From Leptospira paudalimensis (lineage in GTDB: Bacteria; Spirochaetota; Leptospiria; Leptospirales; Leptospiraceae): 64,000 bases of DNA. Below, piece by piece: positions 44,046 through 54,541 of this stretch. The position numbers and the translations under genes are program-made. Each line of letters opens with the position of its first letter. The stretch's first letter is position 1. The notes under the pieces are model-generated. The model worked only from the letters and a program-made list of their open reading frames with translations. It had not been told where the DNA came from and ran no database searches. The stretch spans positions 3,420,676 to 3,484,675 of the forward strand of contig NZ_JAMQPR010000001.1 in assembly GCF_026151345.1 (NCBI RefSeq), written 5' to 3'.

Positions 44046-45920
44046 ATGTTTCAAAAGGGTCAAGACATAATTTGGAAAAGCAGTTTGTGGGTGGTCTTAC
44101 TCTTTTTCATCAGTTGTTCAACTTCAAAACCCTTCCAATTAACAGATGTTTCTCCAAAGTATCGCGAATACCAAGGGAGTGATTTAGATCCACATAAAAC
44201 CAAAGATGTTGTCATTCCTGTTACGAATAATCGAAAATATGATTCTTTTATTGAAGAAGCACATCGAACTATCGCATTATTAGAGTTTGGTGAAAATATT
44301 GCTTTACGTGCTGATAGCAAAAAAACCGTAGGTGAAGCAGTTGATAAAGAAATGCAAGCTGCTGCCTATTTGGAAGAAGATTTACCTAATGTGATCACTA
44401 GGTTACCTGAACTCATTCAAACAAACCAATCCCTTATCGATAGTACACCAAATGATTTTGATGGACCAACAATTGGACGAGTTTCTCGTGAATTAGGAGT
44501 TATATTAGAGTCATTACAACAATATAGTCCTAAAGCGATTGGAATTCAAAATGCAATCCGTAATCTAAGATCAGATTCCAATAATTATAACCAAGGAAGA
44601 GATATTGCTGAACCTGAAACCAAAACAGGAACAGAAGATCCTATTCTTATCAATACTGACACTCAAACTTCCAAAAAACCAGAAAAGGTAACTGTTAAAA
44701 AAGAAGATTCCTCCAATAAAATTTCTATCAAACGATTGAATCGCAAATCCAAAGTTACTGGGAAGGCGACGGAACAGATCAATGAATTGGTTAAGAAGGA
44801 AGAGGATGAAGTCCTTTCTGATGAAGAGAAAAAAGACAAAGAATATACAGAACAAATTCGAAATGGACTTGTTCAGGTATTTCGATGGGAATACTATCGT
44901 AAGCCAAAAAATCTTGAAAAAATTCTCGCAACTCATCCCATTCCAAGAGTTCGATCTGCGGCGGCCCTTGCCCTTGGCCGATTGAAAGCTGGTCGTGTTA
45001 CCTTACAATCTGCAATAGATAAAGATGGTTACCAAGTTCGTCCTGCAGCATACAAAGCTCTATCTGACATTGGTGATAAACGTTCCTTAACCTATTTTAT
45101 TGCAGGGACAAAAGCAGAAGACCCAGAAGTGATAGCAGTCAGCTTTGAAGGACTTGGAAAAACCAAAGATCCAGCAGGCCGTGAATTAATTTTAACACAA
45201 GGGATTGCATCTGAATACGTTGTAATTGTTTCGGGTGCTTTACGAGGTCTCGCCTATCATAAATTAGATGCTGATGTTGAAATTTTTGCTAAATTTTTAA
45301 AATCACCAGAACAAGAAATCAAAGAAGCAGCAATCGAAGCACTTGCTATACATGGAAGCCGAGAGAGTTTACGAATCTTAGAACGTGTGGCTACAGAAGA
45401 ACCTACATTAACCATGATGGCGATCGATGAAATTAGCAAAAATCCTTCCCTTTCCGCAACTTTTGCTTTGATTCGATTGAATGAATCTTTAACTGATGAA
45501 AAGTTCACAAAACGGATTGGGGAAGCACTACTTCGAAGAAAAGCATTTGGAAAGTATGCGATCATCCTAATAGAAGATGATTATCTAAGATCAGAACCTA
45601 ACGAAAGATCCATTCCTTTATCTTATATTAAAAATAAAGAAATTGGTCTCATCCTATCAGAAACCAAAAAAGAATTCGCTGTTCGGATTGGTGAAGACAT
45701 TGTCACAGATAAATACATCCAAATGAAAATGGAATCTACTTTACCTGGAGCAAGAAGTGCATTCGTCACTGGCTGGGTATTTTATCCAAAAATTGATATC
45801 ATAGAAGTAAAACAATTAGGCAGTGATGGAAATTCAGGAAAGTATTCTCAGTTAAAAAAAGGAAAACACAAAAACTTGTTTAATCCAATTGAGGAAATTA
45901 AAGTTCCTAGAAAGGAGTAG
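44046..45920 (+). CDS. HEAT-repeat lipoprotein
   Basis: About 624 residues. The N-terminus has a hydrophobic run [11 protein letters not shown] giving a lipoprotein Cys near residue 24. A helical region and a long charged linker (residues 170-270) precede HEAT-like repeats ([78 protein letters not shown]). The last 100 residues are beta-rich and unrecognised. Such repeats act as binding scaffolds; the protein is probably periplasmic or surface anchored. ATG 44046 has AGTAGG at 7 bases; 44028 is a weaker alternative. Divergent from hflX. Confidence 0.82.
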   Translation: MFQKGQDIIWKSSLWVVLLFFISCSTSKPFQLTDVSPKYREYQGSDLDPHKTKDVVIPVTNNRKYDSFIEEAHRTIALLEFGENIALRADSKKTVGEAVDKEMQAAAYLEEDLPNVITRLPELIQTNQSLIDSTPNDFDGPTIGRVSRELGVILESLQQYSPKAIGIQNAIRNLRSDSNNYNQGRDIAEPETKTGTEDPILINTDTQTSKKPEKVTVKKEDSSNKISIKRLNRKSKVTGKATEQINELVKKEEDEVLSDEEKKDKEYTEQIRNGLVQVFRWEYYRKPKNLEKILATHPIPRVRSAAALALGRLKAGRVTLQSAIDKDGYQVRPAAYKALSDIGDKRSLTYFIAGTKAEDPEVIAVSFEGLGKTKDPAGRELILTQGIASEYVVIVSGALRGLAYHKLDADVEIFAKFLKSPEQEIKEAAIEALAIHGSRESLRILERVATEEPTLTMMAIDEISKNPSLSATFALIRLNESLTDEKFTKRIGEALLRRKAFGKYAIILIEDDYLRSEPNERSIPLSYIKNKEIGLILSETKKEFAVRIGEDIVTDKYIQMKMESTLPGARSAFVTGWVFYPKIDIIEVKQLGSDGNSGKYSQLKKGKHKNLFNPIEEIKVPRKE

Positions 45921-46308
45921 ATTTACCCTTTGAGAGAATGGTGGGAACCCATTCCACCGTTCCTTGTTTGAGTGGAACCTTTGGGATCATCCAATGTAAT
46001 CCACAAAACCAAGATAAAAAAATAGAAGAAAAAGGCATCACTCCCGAGACATCAAATCCTGTGGATGCTATTACCATTATTCCTTTGTATCCTGATTTGT
46101 AAATTTTACGCATCATCCACAATCCAGAAGTTTGAGTTTCCATTGTGACATCAGAGATGATCATGTCGTAATCGTTGGAGTTAGTAAATAATTCCCATCC
46201 TTGTTTTGCATCAACGGCTCTATCGGAATTAATTTTTTTAGCATCCAAATATAATTTAAGATTATTCGCATAGCGGTCATTATCATCAACAATTAGTACT
46301 TTTTTCAT
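45907..46308 (-). CDS. response regulator receiver with unusual C-terminus
   Basis: 133 residues. Receiver features: [13 protein letters not shown], phospho-Asp in [14 protein letters not shown] (about 53), and [10 protein letters not shown]. The usual Lys of helix 4/strand 5 falls in [11 protein letters not shown] and the last 35 residues diverge from the family, so this may be a receiver truncated or altered at its end. It overlaps the ABC exporter gene upstream by 4 bases and is the last gene of the trpG-like/ABC operon. It converges with the HEAT lipoprotein gene, overlapping by 14 bases. No output domain. Confidence 0.8.
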   Translation of the reverse strand: MKKVLIVDDNDRYANNLKLYLDAKKINSDRAVDAKQGWELFTNSNDYDMIISDVTMETQTSGLWMMRKIYKSGYKGIMVIASTGFDVSGVMPFSSIFLSWFCGLHWMIPKVPLKQGTVEWVPTILSKGKSTPF

Positions 46309-48200
46309 ATTTGGATCTCTGCATCTGCAAATTGACTATCATATAGTTTTTTATAAATACCATTTTGTTCGAGTAAAGAATCGTGATCCCCTTGTTCCTT
46401 GATCTCACCTTCTTCGATGACAACTATGTTTTTAATTCGCCTTACGGTCGATAATCGATGTGCAATAATAAATGTTGTACGATTTTGGAATAGTCTTTCG
46501 AGAGCTCGGCTCACCAAACGTTCCGATTCAGCATCAAGAGCACTAGTTGCTTCGTCTAAAATCATAATTTCAGCATTTCGTAATAATGCTCGAGCAATGA
46601 CTAAACGTTGCCTTTGTCCACCACTCAAATCTAATCCACGTACACCAATCATGGTATCATATCCGTTTTCCATTTTGGTGATAAAATCATGTGCATTCGC
46701 CAATCGAGCAGCTCTTACCACTTCTTTTCTTGTAGCAGCTCCAGTTCCGTATGCGATGTTTTCAGCAATGGTTCCGTGGAAGAGGAAAATTTCTTGGGTC
46801 ACAATTCCTATTTTTTTACGAAGTGATTTGAGGGAATATTGTTTGATATCAATCCCATCAATTTTGATCTGTCCTGCAGTTGGATCAAAAAAACGAGGAA
46901 TTAAATCCATCATTGTGGATTTTCCAGAACCACTTGTTCCTACAAATGCATAGGTTTCGCCAAGTTTGATATCTAAGTTGATTCCTTTGAGAACTTCCTG
47001 GTTGGTTCCAGGATAAGAAAAATGGATATTTTCAAATTTGATTCCCTCTGTGATTTTTTCGAGAACTGTTTCATCACCATGTTCAATCACTTCTGGGTCA
47101 CGATCGATGATTTCAAAAATTCGTTTCCCAGCAGAATTAGCTTGGGTGATTTTTCCTACCATTTGTGAAAGTTGAGTGAGTGGCCTCATTAAAAATAATA
47201 AAGTTAAAAGAAATGCCATAAACTCACCTTGAGTGAATTTACCTGAATAGATAAATTTGGCACCTAACGCAAAATATCCGAGAACTACAATGGATGATGT
47301 TAATTCAACAAGGCTAGGTGCCATTTGTAAGTAAAATTGACCTTTAAATGTCCTTCTATAAACTTTATAATTGATATTATCAAACTTTTTAAGGTCTTGT
47401 TTTTCTTGTCGAAAGGTACGAATGACTTTGATACCAGAAATAAACTCTTGGATATGCCCATTGAGATCTGCTATTTTCTCTTGGAATCTAGCTGTAGATG
47501 AAGAAATTTTTCTCGTGAACAAAGTAACTGGCAATATCACAACAGGAACTGTCAAACAAGCGAGGATCAAAAGATCTGAATTTAGATAAATTAAAATCAC
47601 TAAATGAGTTAACACATAGAAGAAATTGATAACCGCATCACGTAAATTACTCGAAATCACAGCTGCTACAATTTCTGCATCATTGATCACACGGCTCATG
47701 ATAAGCCCTGTTTTCTCTTTATAAAAATACGTGAGAGGTAATTTTTGTACCTTTTGGAATAACTCTTGCCGTATATCTCGAACCGCTTTATAACCAGCTG
47801 TGGCAATACAATAAACAGATAATAAATAGGTTCCCAATTTCAAAAGATACAGTGGAAACACTGCAATACAAACTGCCCAAACTACTTCCTTGGGTTCCAT
47901 GTTTTCTGTATAAGTATTGATTTGGAGTTTGGCAGAGATGATCAATCGTTTGATTCTTTCCAATCCATCTAAACTATCTTCACCCAGTAAAACTTCCTGA
48001 ACTAATATGGTTTTTTCAGGTAAAGTTAAATCCAAATGAAAACGATTGTTCTTATCACTTCCGAGTGAATCAAAAAGAGGAATGAGTGCAGTTAACGAAA
48101 TTCCATTGAGTATGGCTGTTAAGAGAGCAAATACAAGTCCCAAAACAAATCTTTGTTTATAATGAACGCTATAACTCAATAATCTAAAAAAATATTTCAT
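46305..48200 (-). CDS. MsbA-like ABC exporter (membrane and ATPase domains fused)
   Basis: 631 residues. Six transmembrane helices in residues 1-345, including a long insertion (residues 45-115) in the first periplasmic loop, then an ATPase domain: Walker [17 protein letters not shown] loop, signature [17 protein letters not shown], Walker [13 protein letters not shown] and switch [10 protein letters not shown] homodimeric exporter of lipid or drug; similarity to MsbA suggests lipid A core or phospholipid flipping. It overlaps both neighbours by 4 bases. Confidence 0.93.
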   Translation of the reverse strand: MKYFFRLLSYSVHYKQRFVLGLVFALLTAILNGISLTALIPLFDSLGSDKNNRFHLDLTLPEKTILVQEVLLGEDSLDGLERIKRLIISAKLQINTYTENMEPKEVVWAVCIAVFPLYLLKLGTYLLSVYCIATAGYKAVRDIRQELFQKVQKLPLTYFYKEKTGLIMSRVINDAEIVAAVISSNLRDAVINFFYVLTHLVILIYLNSDLLILACLTVPVVILPVTLFTRKISSSTARFQEKIADLNGHIQEFISGIKVIRTFRQEKQDLKKFDNINYKVYRRTFKGQFYLQMAPSLVELTSSIVVLGYFALGAKFIYSGKFTQGEFMAFLLTLLFLMRPLTQLSQMVGKITQANSAGKRIFEIIDRDPEVIEHGDETVLEKITEGIKFENIHFSYPGTNQEVLKGINLDIKLGETYAFVGTSGSGKSTMMDLIPRFFDPTAGQIKIDGIDIKQYSLKSLRKKIGIVTQEIFLFHGTIAENIAYGTGAATRKEVVRAARLANAHDFITKMENGYDTMIGVRGLDLSGGQRQRLVIARALLRNAEIMILDEATSALDAESERLVSRALERLFQNRTTFIIAHRLSTVRRIKNIVVIEEGEIKEQGDHDSLLEQNGIYKKLYDSQFADAEIQI

Positions 48201-48766
48201 GAATGAACTTCCTCATAGAAGTTACGAAGCACGGTTTCCCCATATTCAGTGAGGATGGATTCAGGATGGAACTGAACCCCGAAGACCTTTCTCCATTTTC
48301 TGTGACGAATCCCCATGATCACACCATCTTTCGTTTCTGCTGTCACTTCCAATTCGTTTGGAAATTCCAGTTTTGAGACTGCCCAAGAATGGTAACGGTT
48401 AGCTAAAAACTGGTTAGGGATGTTTTTAAAAATACCATCACCATTGTGTTCGATGGGAGAAGGCCGTCCATGGTATATTTCTTTCGTTTGTTCTAATTTT
48501 GCTCCAAAGGTTTCCGCAATCGTTTGGTGGCCGAGACAAATTCCAAGAATCGGAACTTTCGGATACAAAGTAACAAAATGTGACATGAGTTTCCCAGAAG
48601 TTTTTGGTAAACCAGGTCCAGGAGAAAGAACAACTGCTTGGTATTTTTGCAACGTATCCAAAGGTAAATTTTCATCATTTCGCATTACAGTTGTTGGTGC
48701 GATTTTGGTTAAGTATTGGAATAATATGTAAGTGAAAGAGTCGTAGTTATCGATGAGTAAAAACAT
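48197..48766 (-). CDS. glutamine amidotransferase, anthranilate/aminodeoxychorismate synthase component II
   Basis: 189 residues. Class I amidotransferase that supplies ammonia for anthranilate (TrpG) or 4-amino-4-deoxychorismate (PabA). [16 protein letters not shown] at the start, [10 protein letters not shown], the nucleophile in [13 protein letters not shown] (Cys near 79), RYHSWAV and [14 protein letters not shown] (His, Glu) are all present. No component I gene is adjacent; instead it is coupled by a 4-base overlap to the ABC exporter. TrpG and PabA cannot be told apart here, and one protein may serve both. Confidence 0.92.
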   Translation of the reverse strand: MFLLIDNYDSFTYILFQYLTKIAPTTVMRNDENLPLDTLQKYQAVVLSPGPGLPKTSGKLMSHFVTLYPKVPILGICLGHQTIAETFGAKLEQTKEIYHGRPSPIEHNGDGIFKNIPNQFLANRYHSWAVSKLEFPNELEVTAETKDGVIMGIRHRKWRKVFGVQFHPESILTEYGETVLRNFYEEVHS

Positions 48767-48822
48767 ACTAGGATAGGAACAGTGGAACTATTTTCTAATT
48801 CCACTGATCCCAATTCCAACTT

Positions 48823-49989
48823 TTAAGCGTTTGGAGTTTCGATCCCAACTCCATCGTTGAGGAATTTCGAAATGATCACTCTTTGGATTTGTGAAGTTCC
48901 TTCATAAATTTGGAAAATTTTAGCATCACGCATCAATTTTTCAACTGGGTATTCTTCATTGAATCCGTAGCCACCAAAAATTTGAACTGCATCTGTTGTG
49001 ACACGCATAGCCATATCAGCACAGAATACTTTTGCAATGGATGCTTGGTATGTGTTACGGAAACCATTGTCAATAAGCCAAGCCGATTGCCAACAAAGCA
49101 GTCTTCCTGCTTCAATATCACGAGCCATTTCTGCGATCATAAAACTAACACCTTGGTTCACGGAAATTGGTTTTCCGAACGCATTACGAGTGTTTGCATA
49201 ACGAATGGAATGATCAAGTGCTGCTCGAGCAACACCAACAGCTCCGATCGCTACAGCTGGGCGAGTTTGGTCAAATGCACCCATTGCAATTTTGAAACCT
49301 TCCCCTTCTTTACCGATCATATTTTCTTTTGGAACTTTCACATCTTCGAAAGTAACACCGCGAGTGTCGGAACAACGTTGTCCCATATTCTTTTCTTTTT
49401 TACCAACGATGATTCCTGGAGTTTTTGCATCTACAATGAAGCCTGTCATGCCTTTGTGCCCAGCATTTGGATCTGTTTTTGCAAGAACAAAAAACCAATC
49501 TGCATGTCCTGCATTGGTGATCCACATTTTAGATCCGTTGATGATGTATTCATCTCCGACTCGTTTTGCAGTGGTACGAATTCCTGCAACGTCAGATCCT
49601 GCACCAGGCTCTGTTACTGCATATGCAGCGAGAGTAAAATTTTCGGTCATTGGTTGGATGAATTTTTTCATCACATAGTCATCAGCACCTAACAACACTG
49701 GAGCGAGTGCTAAGTTGTTTGCAAGGATTGCAGTTGCCATCCCAGAACATCCATAAAATAACTCTTCTGAGGCGATCAGTTCATCCAAAACACCAAGTCC
49801 TGCTCCACCATATTCTGCAGGGATGTGCATGTTCATGAGACCCACATCAAATGCTTTTTTCAAAATCTCTTTTGGATACTCACCTGTGTGGTCATGGTGT
49901 TCCGCTTTGGGAATCATTTCATTTTTTGCGAAATCTCTGGCTAGTTCGCGGAGGGCTTTTTGTTCATCGGTGATTGAAAAGTCGATCAT
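48823..49989 (-). CDS. acyl-CoA dehydrogenase (butyryl/short-chain type)
   Basis: 388 residues. FAD enzyme of beta-oxidation that forms the trans-2-enoyl-Co[52 protein letters not shown], and the catalytic Glu in [14 protein letters not shown] are standard, unlike the family member at 1537, which lacks this Glu. Length is typical. It stands alone with its own upstream gap of 123 bases to yebC. Confidence 0.95.
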   Translation of the reverse strand: MIDFSITDEQKALRELARDFAKNEMIPKAEHHDHTGEYPKEILKKAFDVGLMNMHIPAEYGGAGLGVLDELIASEELFYGCSGMATAILANNLALAPVLLGADDYVMKKFIQPMTENFTLAAYAVTEPGAGSDVAGIRTTAKRVGDEYIINGSKMWITNAGHADWFFVLAKTDPNAGHKGMTGFIVDAKTPGIIVGKKEKNMGQRCSDTRGVTFEDVKVPKENMIGKEGEGFKIAMGAFDQTRPAVAIGAVGVARAALDHSIRYANTRNAFGKPISVNQGVSFMIAEMARDIEAGRLLCWQSAWLIDNGFRNTYQASIAKVFCADMAMRVTTDAVQIFGGYGFNEEYPVEKLMRDAKIFQIYEGTSQIQRVIISKFLNDGVGIETPNA

Positions 49990-50112
49990 GGGTTGCCTTA
50001 TAGATGTTTTTTTACAGTACTTTGGAATTTTCTCTATGAGTCAAGAAACTAGGGCGACTTAAATCTGTTGAAAAATCTTTTGAATCCAAAATTCTAGCCA
50101 TGGGAGACAACA

Positions 50113-50856
50113 ATGTCAGGACACTCGAAATGGGCGACGATTCGGAGAAAAAAGGGAGCCATTGATGCCAAAAGAGGCGCCATCTTTACAAGGATAGCCA
50201 AAGAAATTTCTGTGGCAGCGAAAGAAGGTGGTGGTGACCAAGAAGGAAACCCAAGATTACGCTTAGCTGTCACCAAGGCAAAGGCTGCCAACATGCCAAA
50301 AGACAATATCGAACGTGCCATCAAAAAGGGTACGGGAGGCCTCGAGGGTATGGTATACGAAGAGTGTCTCTACGAATGTTATGCACCTGGTGGAGTTGCG
50401 ATCATGGTGGATGTCCTTACCGATAAAAAGTCTCGTACAACTCCCGAAATCAAAAGTATTTTAACCAAACTTGGCGGATCCCTTGCCAACGCAGGAGCTG
50501 TTTCCCGTTTGTTTGAGCGAAAAGGCCAACTCACTCTAAAAGCAGATCAAATTTCCGAAGAAGCTTTGTTTGATTTAGCATTGGGTGCAGGGGCCGAAGA
50601 CATACAAGTCAATGACGGCATGTACATCGTCCTCACTTCTCCTTCCGAATACGAAGCTGTACAATCTTCGTTATCTTCCAAAGGATTAAATATGGAAGAG
50701 TCGGAAATCAAATACATTCCCATGACAACAGTCGAAGTGAACGACAAAGAAATGGCAGAAAAAATCATGAAACTCATTGAAAACCTCGAAGCAAACGATG
50801 ATGTGCAGGGTGTGAGTTCCAATTTTGAGTTAGGCGAGGGAGTCGAACTCGACTAA
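50113..50856 (+). CDS. YebC/PmpR-family protein
   Basis: 247 residues. [20 protein letters not shown] at the start, then [20 protein letters not shown] and [10 protein letters not shown] are the strict signature of this family. Members act as DNA-binding regulators or, in the TACO1/YebC2 line, ease translation of proline stretches. A possible terminator follows at 50871-50901. Confidence 0.95.
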   Translation: MSGHSKWATIRRKKGAIDAKRGAIFTRIAKEISVAAKEGGGDQEGNPRLRLAVTKAKAANMPKDNIERAIKKGTGGLEGMVYEECLYECYAPGGVAIMVDVLTDKKSRTTPEIKSILTKLGGSLANAGAVSRLFERKGQLTLKADQISEEALFDLALGAGAEDIQVNDGMYIVLTSPSEYEAVQSSLSSKGLNMEESEIKYIPMTTVEVNDKEMAEKIMKLIENLEANDDVQGVSSNFELGEGVELD

Positions 50857-50870
50857 AAAAAGAGCAGAAG

Positions 50871-50901
50871 AAGAGGGGACTTATGTCTCCCTCTCTTTTT
50901 T
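50871..50901 (+). terminator. probable rho-independent terminator of the yebC gene
   Basis: GAGGGG-GAC and GTCTCCCTC pair with one bulge around a TTAT loop, and TCTTTTTT follows. It begins 15 bases after the yebC stop; the convergent gene at 50939 could use the opposite A-rich side. Confidence 0.6.
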
Positions 50902-50938
50902 ACATGAGAATGGACCGAGATACATAGACCTTAGAGAT

Positions 50939-51184
50939 CTATTTTCTTTTGATCATCCCAGCAATGATAATCAATAAAATAGCTCCAACAACGGCAACTA
51001 TGAGTTCCGCGATGAGTCCGTAAGAACGAAATCCAAGCAGACCAAACACAATCCCGCCTAAAAAGGAACCTACAACACCAATCACTAAATTGGCGATGAT
51101 TCCAAATCCCTTTCCACGTAAGATCCGACCAGCAAGCCATCCAGCCGCAAGACCAATGAGTAAAAACCAAATAAAACTAAACAT
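50939..51184 (-). CDS. GlsB/YeaQ/YmgE-family small membrane protein
   Basis: 81 residues with three hydrophobic helices. FLLIGLAAGWLAGRILRGKG and IIANLVIGVVGSFLGGIVFG are the pattern of this family (transglycosylase-associated, stress-induced in enterobacteria), and AVVGAILLIIIAGMIKRK ends it. Inner membrane; function unknown. Single gene convergent with yebC. Confidence 0.9.
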   Translation of the reverse strand: MFSFIWFLLIGLAAGWLAGRILRGKGFGIIANLVIGVVGSFLGGIVFGLLGFRSYGLIAELIVAVVGAILLIIIAGMIKRK

Positions 51185-51272
51185 AAGTGACTATCCTTGT
51201 TGCCTTTTCTATTGAATTCTCATAAAATTACAAGACGTCGTGAAAGAATCAAATCATATACGAAGGTAACAT

Positions 51273-52622
51273 TTGAAAAATCAACTTTTAACTGGTCCTT
51301 ATTATTTTGGAATGAAAGACTTGGAAGTGTTTAAAAAACATTTCATCCAAGAAAATAAAGGGAAACCACTCTTTCTCATTCGGTTTGAAAATATCACAGG
51401 CATTGAACTTACAGAATTTTTAGATTTATTACGTACTGAATTTTATTCCTGTTTGGACTTAGAGGATATTTGTTTCGGATTCCATTACTTCGAAAAACAA
51501 AATATACTACTCATGGGAATTTCACCCTTATTTGAATGGGACATTGAAAAGTTTCCGAATATCGAAAACTCTGTTGGAAAATTCCAACAACAATGTATCC
51601 AAAATAAAATTGTTTCGTTTCATTTTGGAGTTTCAAGAACCCAATCCAATTTTATATCCGATAATGAAGAAATCTTTGCCGAACTTTTTAAATCATCTGA
51701 AAAAAATCTCAATGATAACTTAGTTCGTTGGAGTTGGACATACTACAATAAAGCAAACACTTATATCTCTGGATCTGTTCATGAAGCAATGATCCAACCG
51801 ACTGTCATTTTTAATCCTAAAGATAAAACATATTCCGTTAAAGGTGGCGAAGTTTTTTTGGGAGGAGGTGCTTATATTGGTTATAAAGATTTAATCAATG
51901 ACATTCCATCCGACCAAGACATCAATCGGATAGAACTTTTAATTTTAGAAAAACTAATCATTGCATGTGAAGGTGCACCTGGCCTTTTAAAATTTAATAT
52001 TTCACCTCAATCTTTAATTGATACATTTTCACAAAATGAACGAGTTGACCGACTCAAAAAATTAATTTTAAGCAAAGACCTTTCTCCTGAAAACATACGC
52101 TTTGAACTCGTAGAAAAACCATACGACGAATCAAAATACCAATTAAAAGATGTGTGCCATGCGTTTTATTCGCATGGAATGAGTTTTGCAGCTGATGACT
52201 TTGGTGTAAAAAGTCAGTCTCATCAAATAGTACTAGATTTGGGAATTATGATCAAAGAATTCAAATTGGACCCAATTAGTTTTAAATTTAAAATTGAAGA
52301 AGACCAAATTAAATTTTTAGACAACTTAGCTTTTATCGATTATTGCAAACGATTAGCTGACAACCGAGAAGCTGTCATAACAGCAGAAGCTGTAGAAGAT
52401 TTTGATACATTACGTTTCCTTATGGAACACCAAATTTATCAATTCCAAGCAAATATTTTATTTGGTAAAATGACAGTTTCTGATTACAAACGAGATTTTG
52501 ATTTACTCCATTCCATACACGAAGATGTTGTGAAAGAAGTATTGACAGACAAAATTTTATCGGAAAAACAAAAGAAAGTTGGTAACTTGTTTTTAGTCGC
52601 ATCCGAAGAAGGACTCATTTAA
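51273..52622 (+). CDS. degenerate EAL-domain protein
   Basis: 449 residues. Residues 1-180 are unrecognised (possibly a worn GGDEF- or sensor-like domain). Residues 190-430 follow the EAL fold: LLKFNISPQSL, IRFELVEKP, FAADDFGVKSQ, EFKLDPISF, VITAEAVED and FQANILFGKM. The EAL signature itself is replaced by GGEVFLGGGAYIGY, so the first metal-binding Glu is doubtful and the protein may bind c-di-GMP or a partner without cutting it. The start is TTG 51273 with AGGTAA just before it. The next gene begins 8 bases after its stop, and the pair probably works together. Confidence 0.78.
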   Translation: MKNQLLTGPYYFGMKDLEVFKKHFIQENKGKPLFLIRFENITGIELTEFLDLLRTEFYSCLDLEDICFGFHYFEKQNILLMGISPLFEWDIEKFPNIENSVGKFQQQCIQNKIVSFHFGVSRTQSNFISDNEEIFAELFKSSEKNLNDNLVRWSWTYYNKANTYISGSVHEAMIQPTVIFNPKDKTYSVKGGEVFLGGGAYIGYKDLINDIPSDQDINRIELLILEKLIIACEGAPGLLKFNISPQSLIDTFSQNERVDRLKKLILSKDLSPENIRFELVEKPYDESKYQLKDVCHAFYSHGMSFAADDFGVKSQSHQIVLDLGIMIKEFKLDPISFKFKIEEDQIKFLDNLAFIDYCKRLADNREAVITAEAVEDFDTLRFLMEHQIYQFQANILFGKMTVSDYKRDFDLLHSIHEDVVKEVLTDKILSEKQKKVGNLFLVASEEGLI

Positions 52623-52629
52623 AGTTTTT

Positions 52630-53628
52630 ATGCATTTTATCATGGCAATTGAAAACGATCCAAATTCTTCTCAAGATTTGGAAAACATTTTCCTTGGATT
52701 AAGACAAAGAGTTGTCATTACAAAGTTTTCCCAAACTGTCCAAGAGTATGTAAAATCTTCAAATCCAGACATCATTCTCATGGGTTTGACTTTCAAAGAT
52801 AAAAAAGAATTAGAATTCATCTTGGAATTACGACGTGATGTGATCACTCATAACATTCCTATATTAGCAATGATACCAAAGGAAGACACAAACTTTATTG
52901 CTAATCACAAAAAACTTGGATTTACAGACTATATTGTAAAACCCTTAGCCAAACAATCTTTACTCGATAGAATCCATTCTCATATCGAAGAATATAAGTT
53001 TAGTGAATCTTCAAAAACTCGTGATAATGTTTCCTTTGTCGTTGTTGACCGCGGCCAGGATCGTGTTTTATTCCAATGCCGCGCTAACCTCAAACGATAT
53101 GTTTTTCCTGAATTTAAAAAAATATTCACTCTCAATTTTTTAAAATCCATTCACACGGAAAGAATTTGCTTTGATGTTAGAGTAGTGCCTGATCTTGGAA
53201 AAGAAGAAGTAGAAGTTTTTGAACGTGTGATCAAAATTTTTCAGAACCATGATAAGGTAATATTCATAGCAGGCCGACATATGGGTGCCTTCATTGAACA
53301 TTCAACTGATGATGAAAAAATGTTAGTTTTTATGGCTCCAAACGAATTCGATGAATACGTAAAAATGGAAGAGCTAAAAAAGGAAGAACTTCGTAAAAAA
53401 GAAAAAAAGGAAAAATTTGCAAAAGACTCAAATAAAGAGCCAAGTCAAAATAATCCCGTTCCTCCAACTAATTTAGGTGATGTGAAAATTGAAATCAACA
53501 CCAATTCAGAAGCAAATCCAGCAACAATTGTAAATGATACTAATCCTGCAGATAATCTTCAATCTCCAAAAGAAAAAGAAACTTCGGAACCAAGTCCTGG
53601 GCCGGAACAAGCGGAAAATTCAAAATAG
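52630..53628 (+). CDS. pseudo-receiver protein with disordered C-terminus
   Basis: 332 residues. Residues 1-120 have the receiver fold but PDIILMGLTFKDKKELE has Gly where the phospho-Asp belongs; the acidic pair is reduced to ENDPN, while YIVKPLAKQ keeps the Lys. It is therefore unlikely to be phosphorylated in the usual way. Residues 130-240 (NVSFVVVDRGQDRVLFQC, EEVEVFERVIKIFQNHDKVI) look like a second alpha/beta domain, perhaps STAS-like. The last 90 residues are charged and Pro/Asn-rich (KKEELRKKEKKEKFAKDSNK). An in-frame ATG at 52642 is a possible start. It follows the degenerate EAL gene by 8 bases. Confidence 0.72.
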   Translation: MHFIMAIENDPNSSQDLENIFLGLRQRVVITKFSQTVQEYVKSSNPDIILMGLTFKDKKELEFILELRRDVITHNIPILAMIPKEDTNFIANHKKLGFTDYIVKPLAKQSLLDRIHSHIEEYKFSESSKTRDNVSFVVVDRGQDRVLFQCRANLKRYVFPEFKKIFTLNFLKSIHTERICFDVRVVPDLGKEEVEVFERVIKIFQNHDKVIFIAGRHMGAFIEHSTDDEKMLVFMAPNEFDEYVKMEELKKEELRKKEKKEKFAKDSNKEPSQNNPVPPTNLGDVKIEINTNSEANPATIVNDTNPADNLQSPKEKETSEPSPGPEQAENSK

Positions 53629-53664
53629 AACATTCAATATCAAACGTAATTTAAGAAGTAAAAC

Positions 53665-54447
53665 ATGAACTACAAAAGAGAAGTAATCGATCTACCAAAT
53701 GGCAAAGGAGAAATCATTCGTTTTCAAATGAATGAACAAAACTCTTTAACTGGTCAAAACATGCGTGATCTTGGTGAGATTTTAAAGGAAATCAAAGCAG
53801 ATCCAACCAAAAAAGGTGTGATTTTAGGAACGGACAATCCAAAGTTTTTTTGTAATGGATTAGATGCAGAAAATCTACTCTCAACACCTAGAAACAAACT
53901 GATTGATGAAGTTGGTGGCATTGTCATTTTATTTGGTGAAATGGTTCAATTTGATAAACCACTCATTACTGAAGTAACAGGATATGCTATGGGTGGTGGT
54001 GCTGTGATCACAGTTGCATCAGACTTCAAATACATGTTAGATGGTAAATGCCGTATTGGATTTACCGAAGTGAATGTAGGTCTACCTCTTCCAGCTAGTT
54101 TTATTGATCGAATCAAAATGTGTGTGGAACCAAGGTATTGGGCAGAAGTTTGTTTAGAAGGAACGATCTACAAAGCACCTGAAGCTAAAAAAATTGGATT
54201 GATTGATGAGATTGCTTCTTCTCCAGAAGAAGTTAGAAAACTTTCACTTAAAAAATTAGAGTCTCTTTCAAAAGTTCCTTCATCTGCTTACCGTGGGACA
54301 AAAAACACACTCAACGCCGCTCTGCTTCGAAATTTGGAACAGTATAAAATTGATACTACCAAATCATTTGAACAACCTGGAGTTGTGGAAAATCTATTAG
54401 AAGCAATGACTGCTTTAAAGGAAAAAAGAAGGCCTGTTTTCCAATAA
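53665..54447 (+). CDS. enoyl-CoA hydratase/isomerase family protein
   Basis: 260 residues, crotonase fold. NPKFFCNGLDAENLL, TEVTGYAMGGGAVITVASDF (oxyanion hole Gly) and GFTEVNVGLPLP (Glu region) are visible. The QNSLTGQNMRDL start and FTEVNVG suggest an isomerase or hydratase of fatty acid breakdown. It follows the pseudo-receiver gene by 36 bases and is followed by a strong hairpin at 54460-54495. Confidence 0.88.
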   Translation: MNYKREVIDLPNGKGEIIRFQMNEQNSLTGQNMRDLGEILKEIKADPTKKGVILGTDNPKFFCNGLDAENLLSTPRNKLIDEVGGIVILFGEMVQFDKPLITEVTGYAMGGGAVITVASDFKYMLDGKCRIGFTEVNVGLPLPASFIDRIKMCVEPRYWAEVCLEGTIYKAPEAKKIGLIDEIASSPEEVRKLSLKKLESLSKVPSSAYRGTKNTLNAALLRNLEQYKIDTTKSFEQPGVVENLLEAMTALKEKRRPVFQ

Positions 54448-54459
54448 GTAAAATGGAAG

Positions 54460-54495
54460 GAAATAAAGGGGAAGAATTCTAATCCCCTTTATTTC
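54460..54495 (+). terminator. 13-bp perfect hairpin, rho-independent terminator
   Basis: GAAATAAAGGGGA (54460-54472) and TCCCCTTTATTTC (54483-54495) are exact inverted repeats around the 10-base loop AGAATTCTAA. It begins 12 bases after the enoyl-CoA hydratase stop; the T-rich right arm gives the U-tract. Confidence 0.75.
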
Positions 54496-54541
54496 TTATA
54501 AGTGTTTTCACCATAGATGCCGAAAATTATAGTGAAATCAG

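Noticed and set aside
48910..49692. A 260-codon open frame antisense to the acyl-CoA dehydrogenase gene
   Set aside because: It mirrors a strongly conserved gene, is rich in Cys, Ser and Phe as expected from complementing that codon use, and has no ribosome site.
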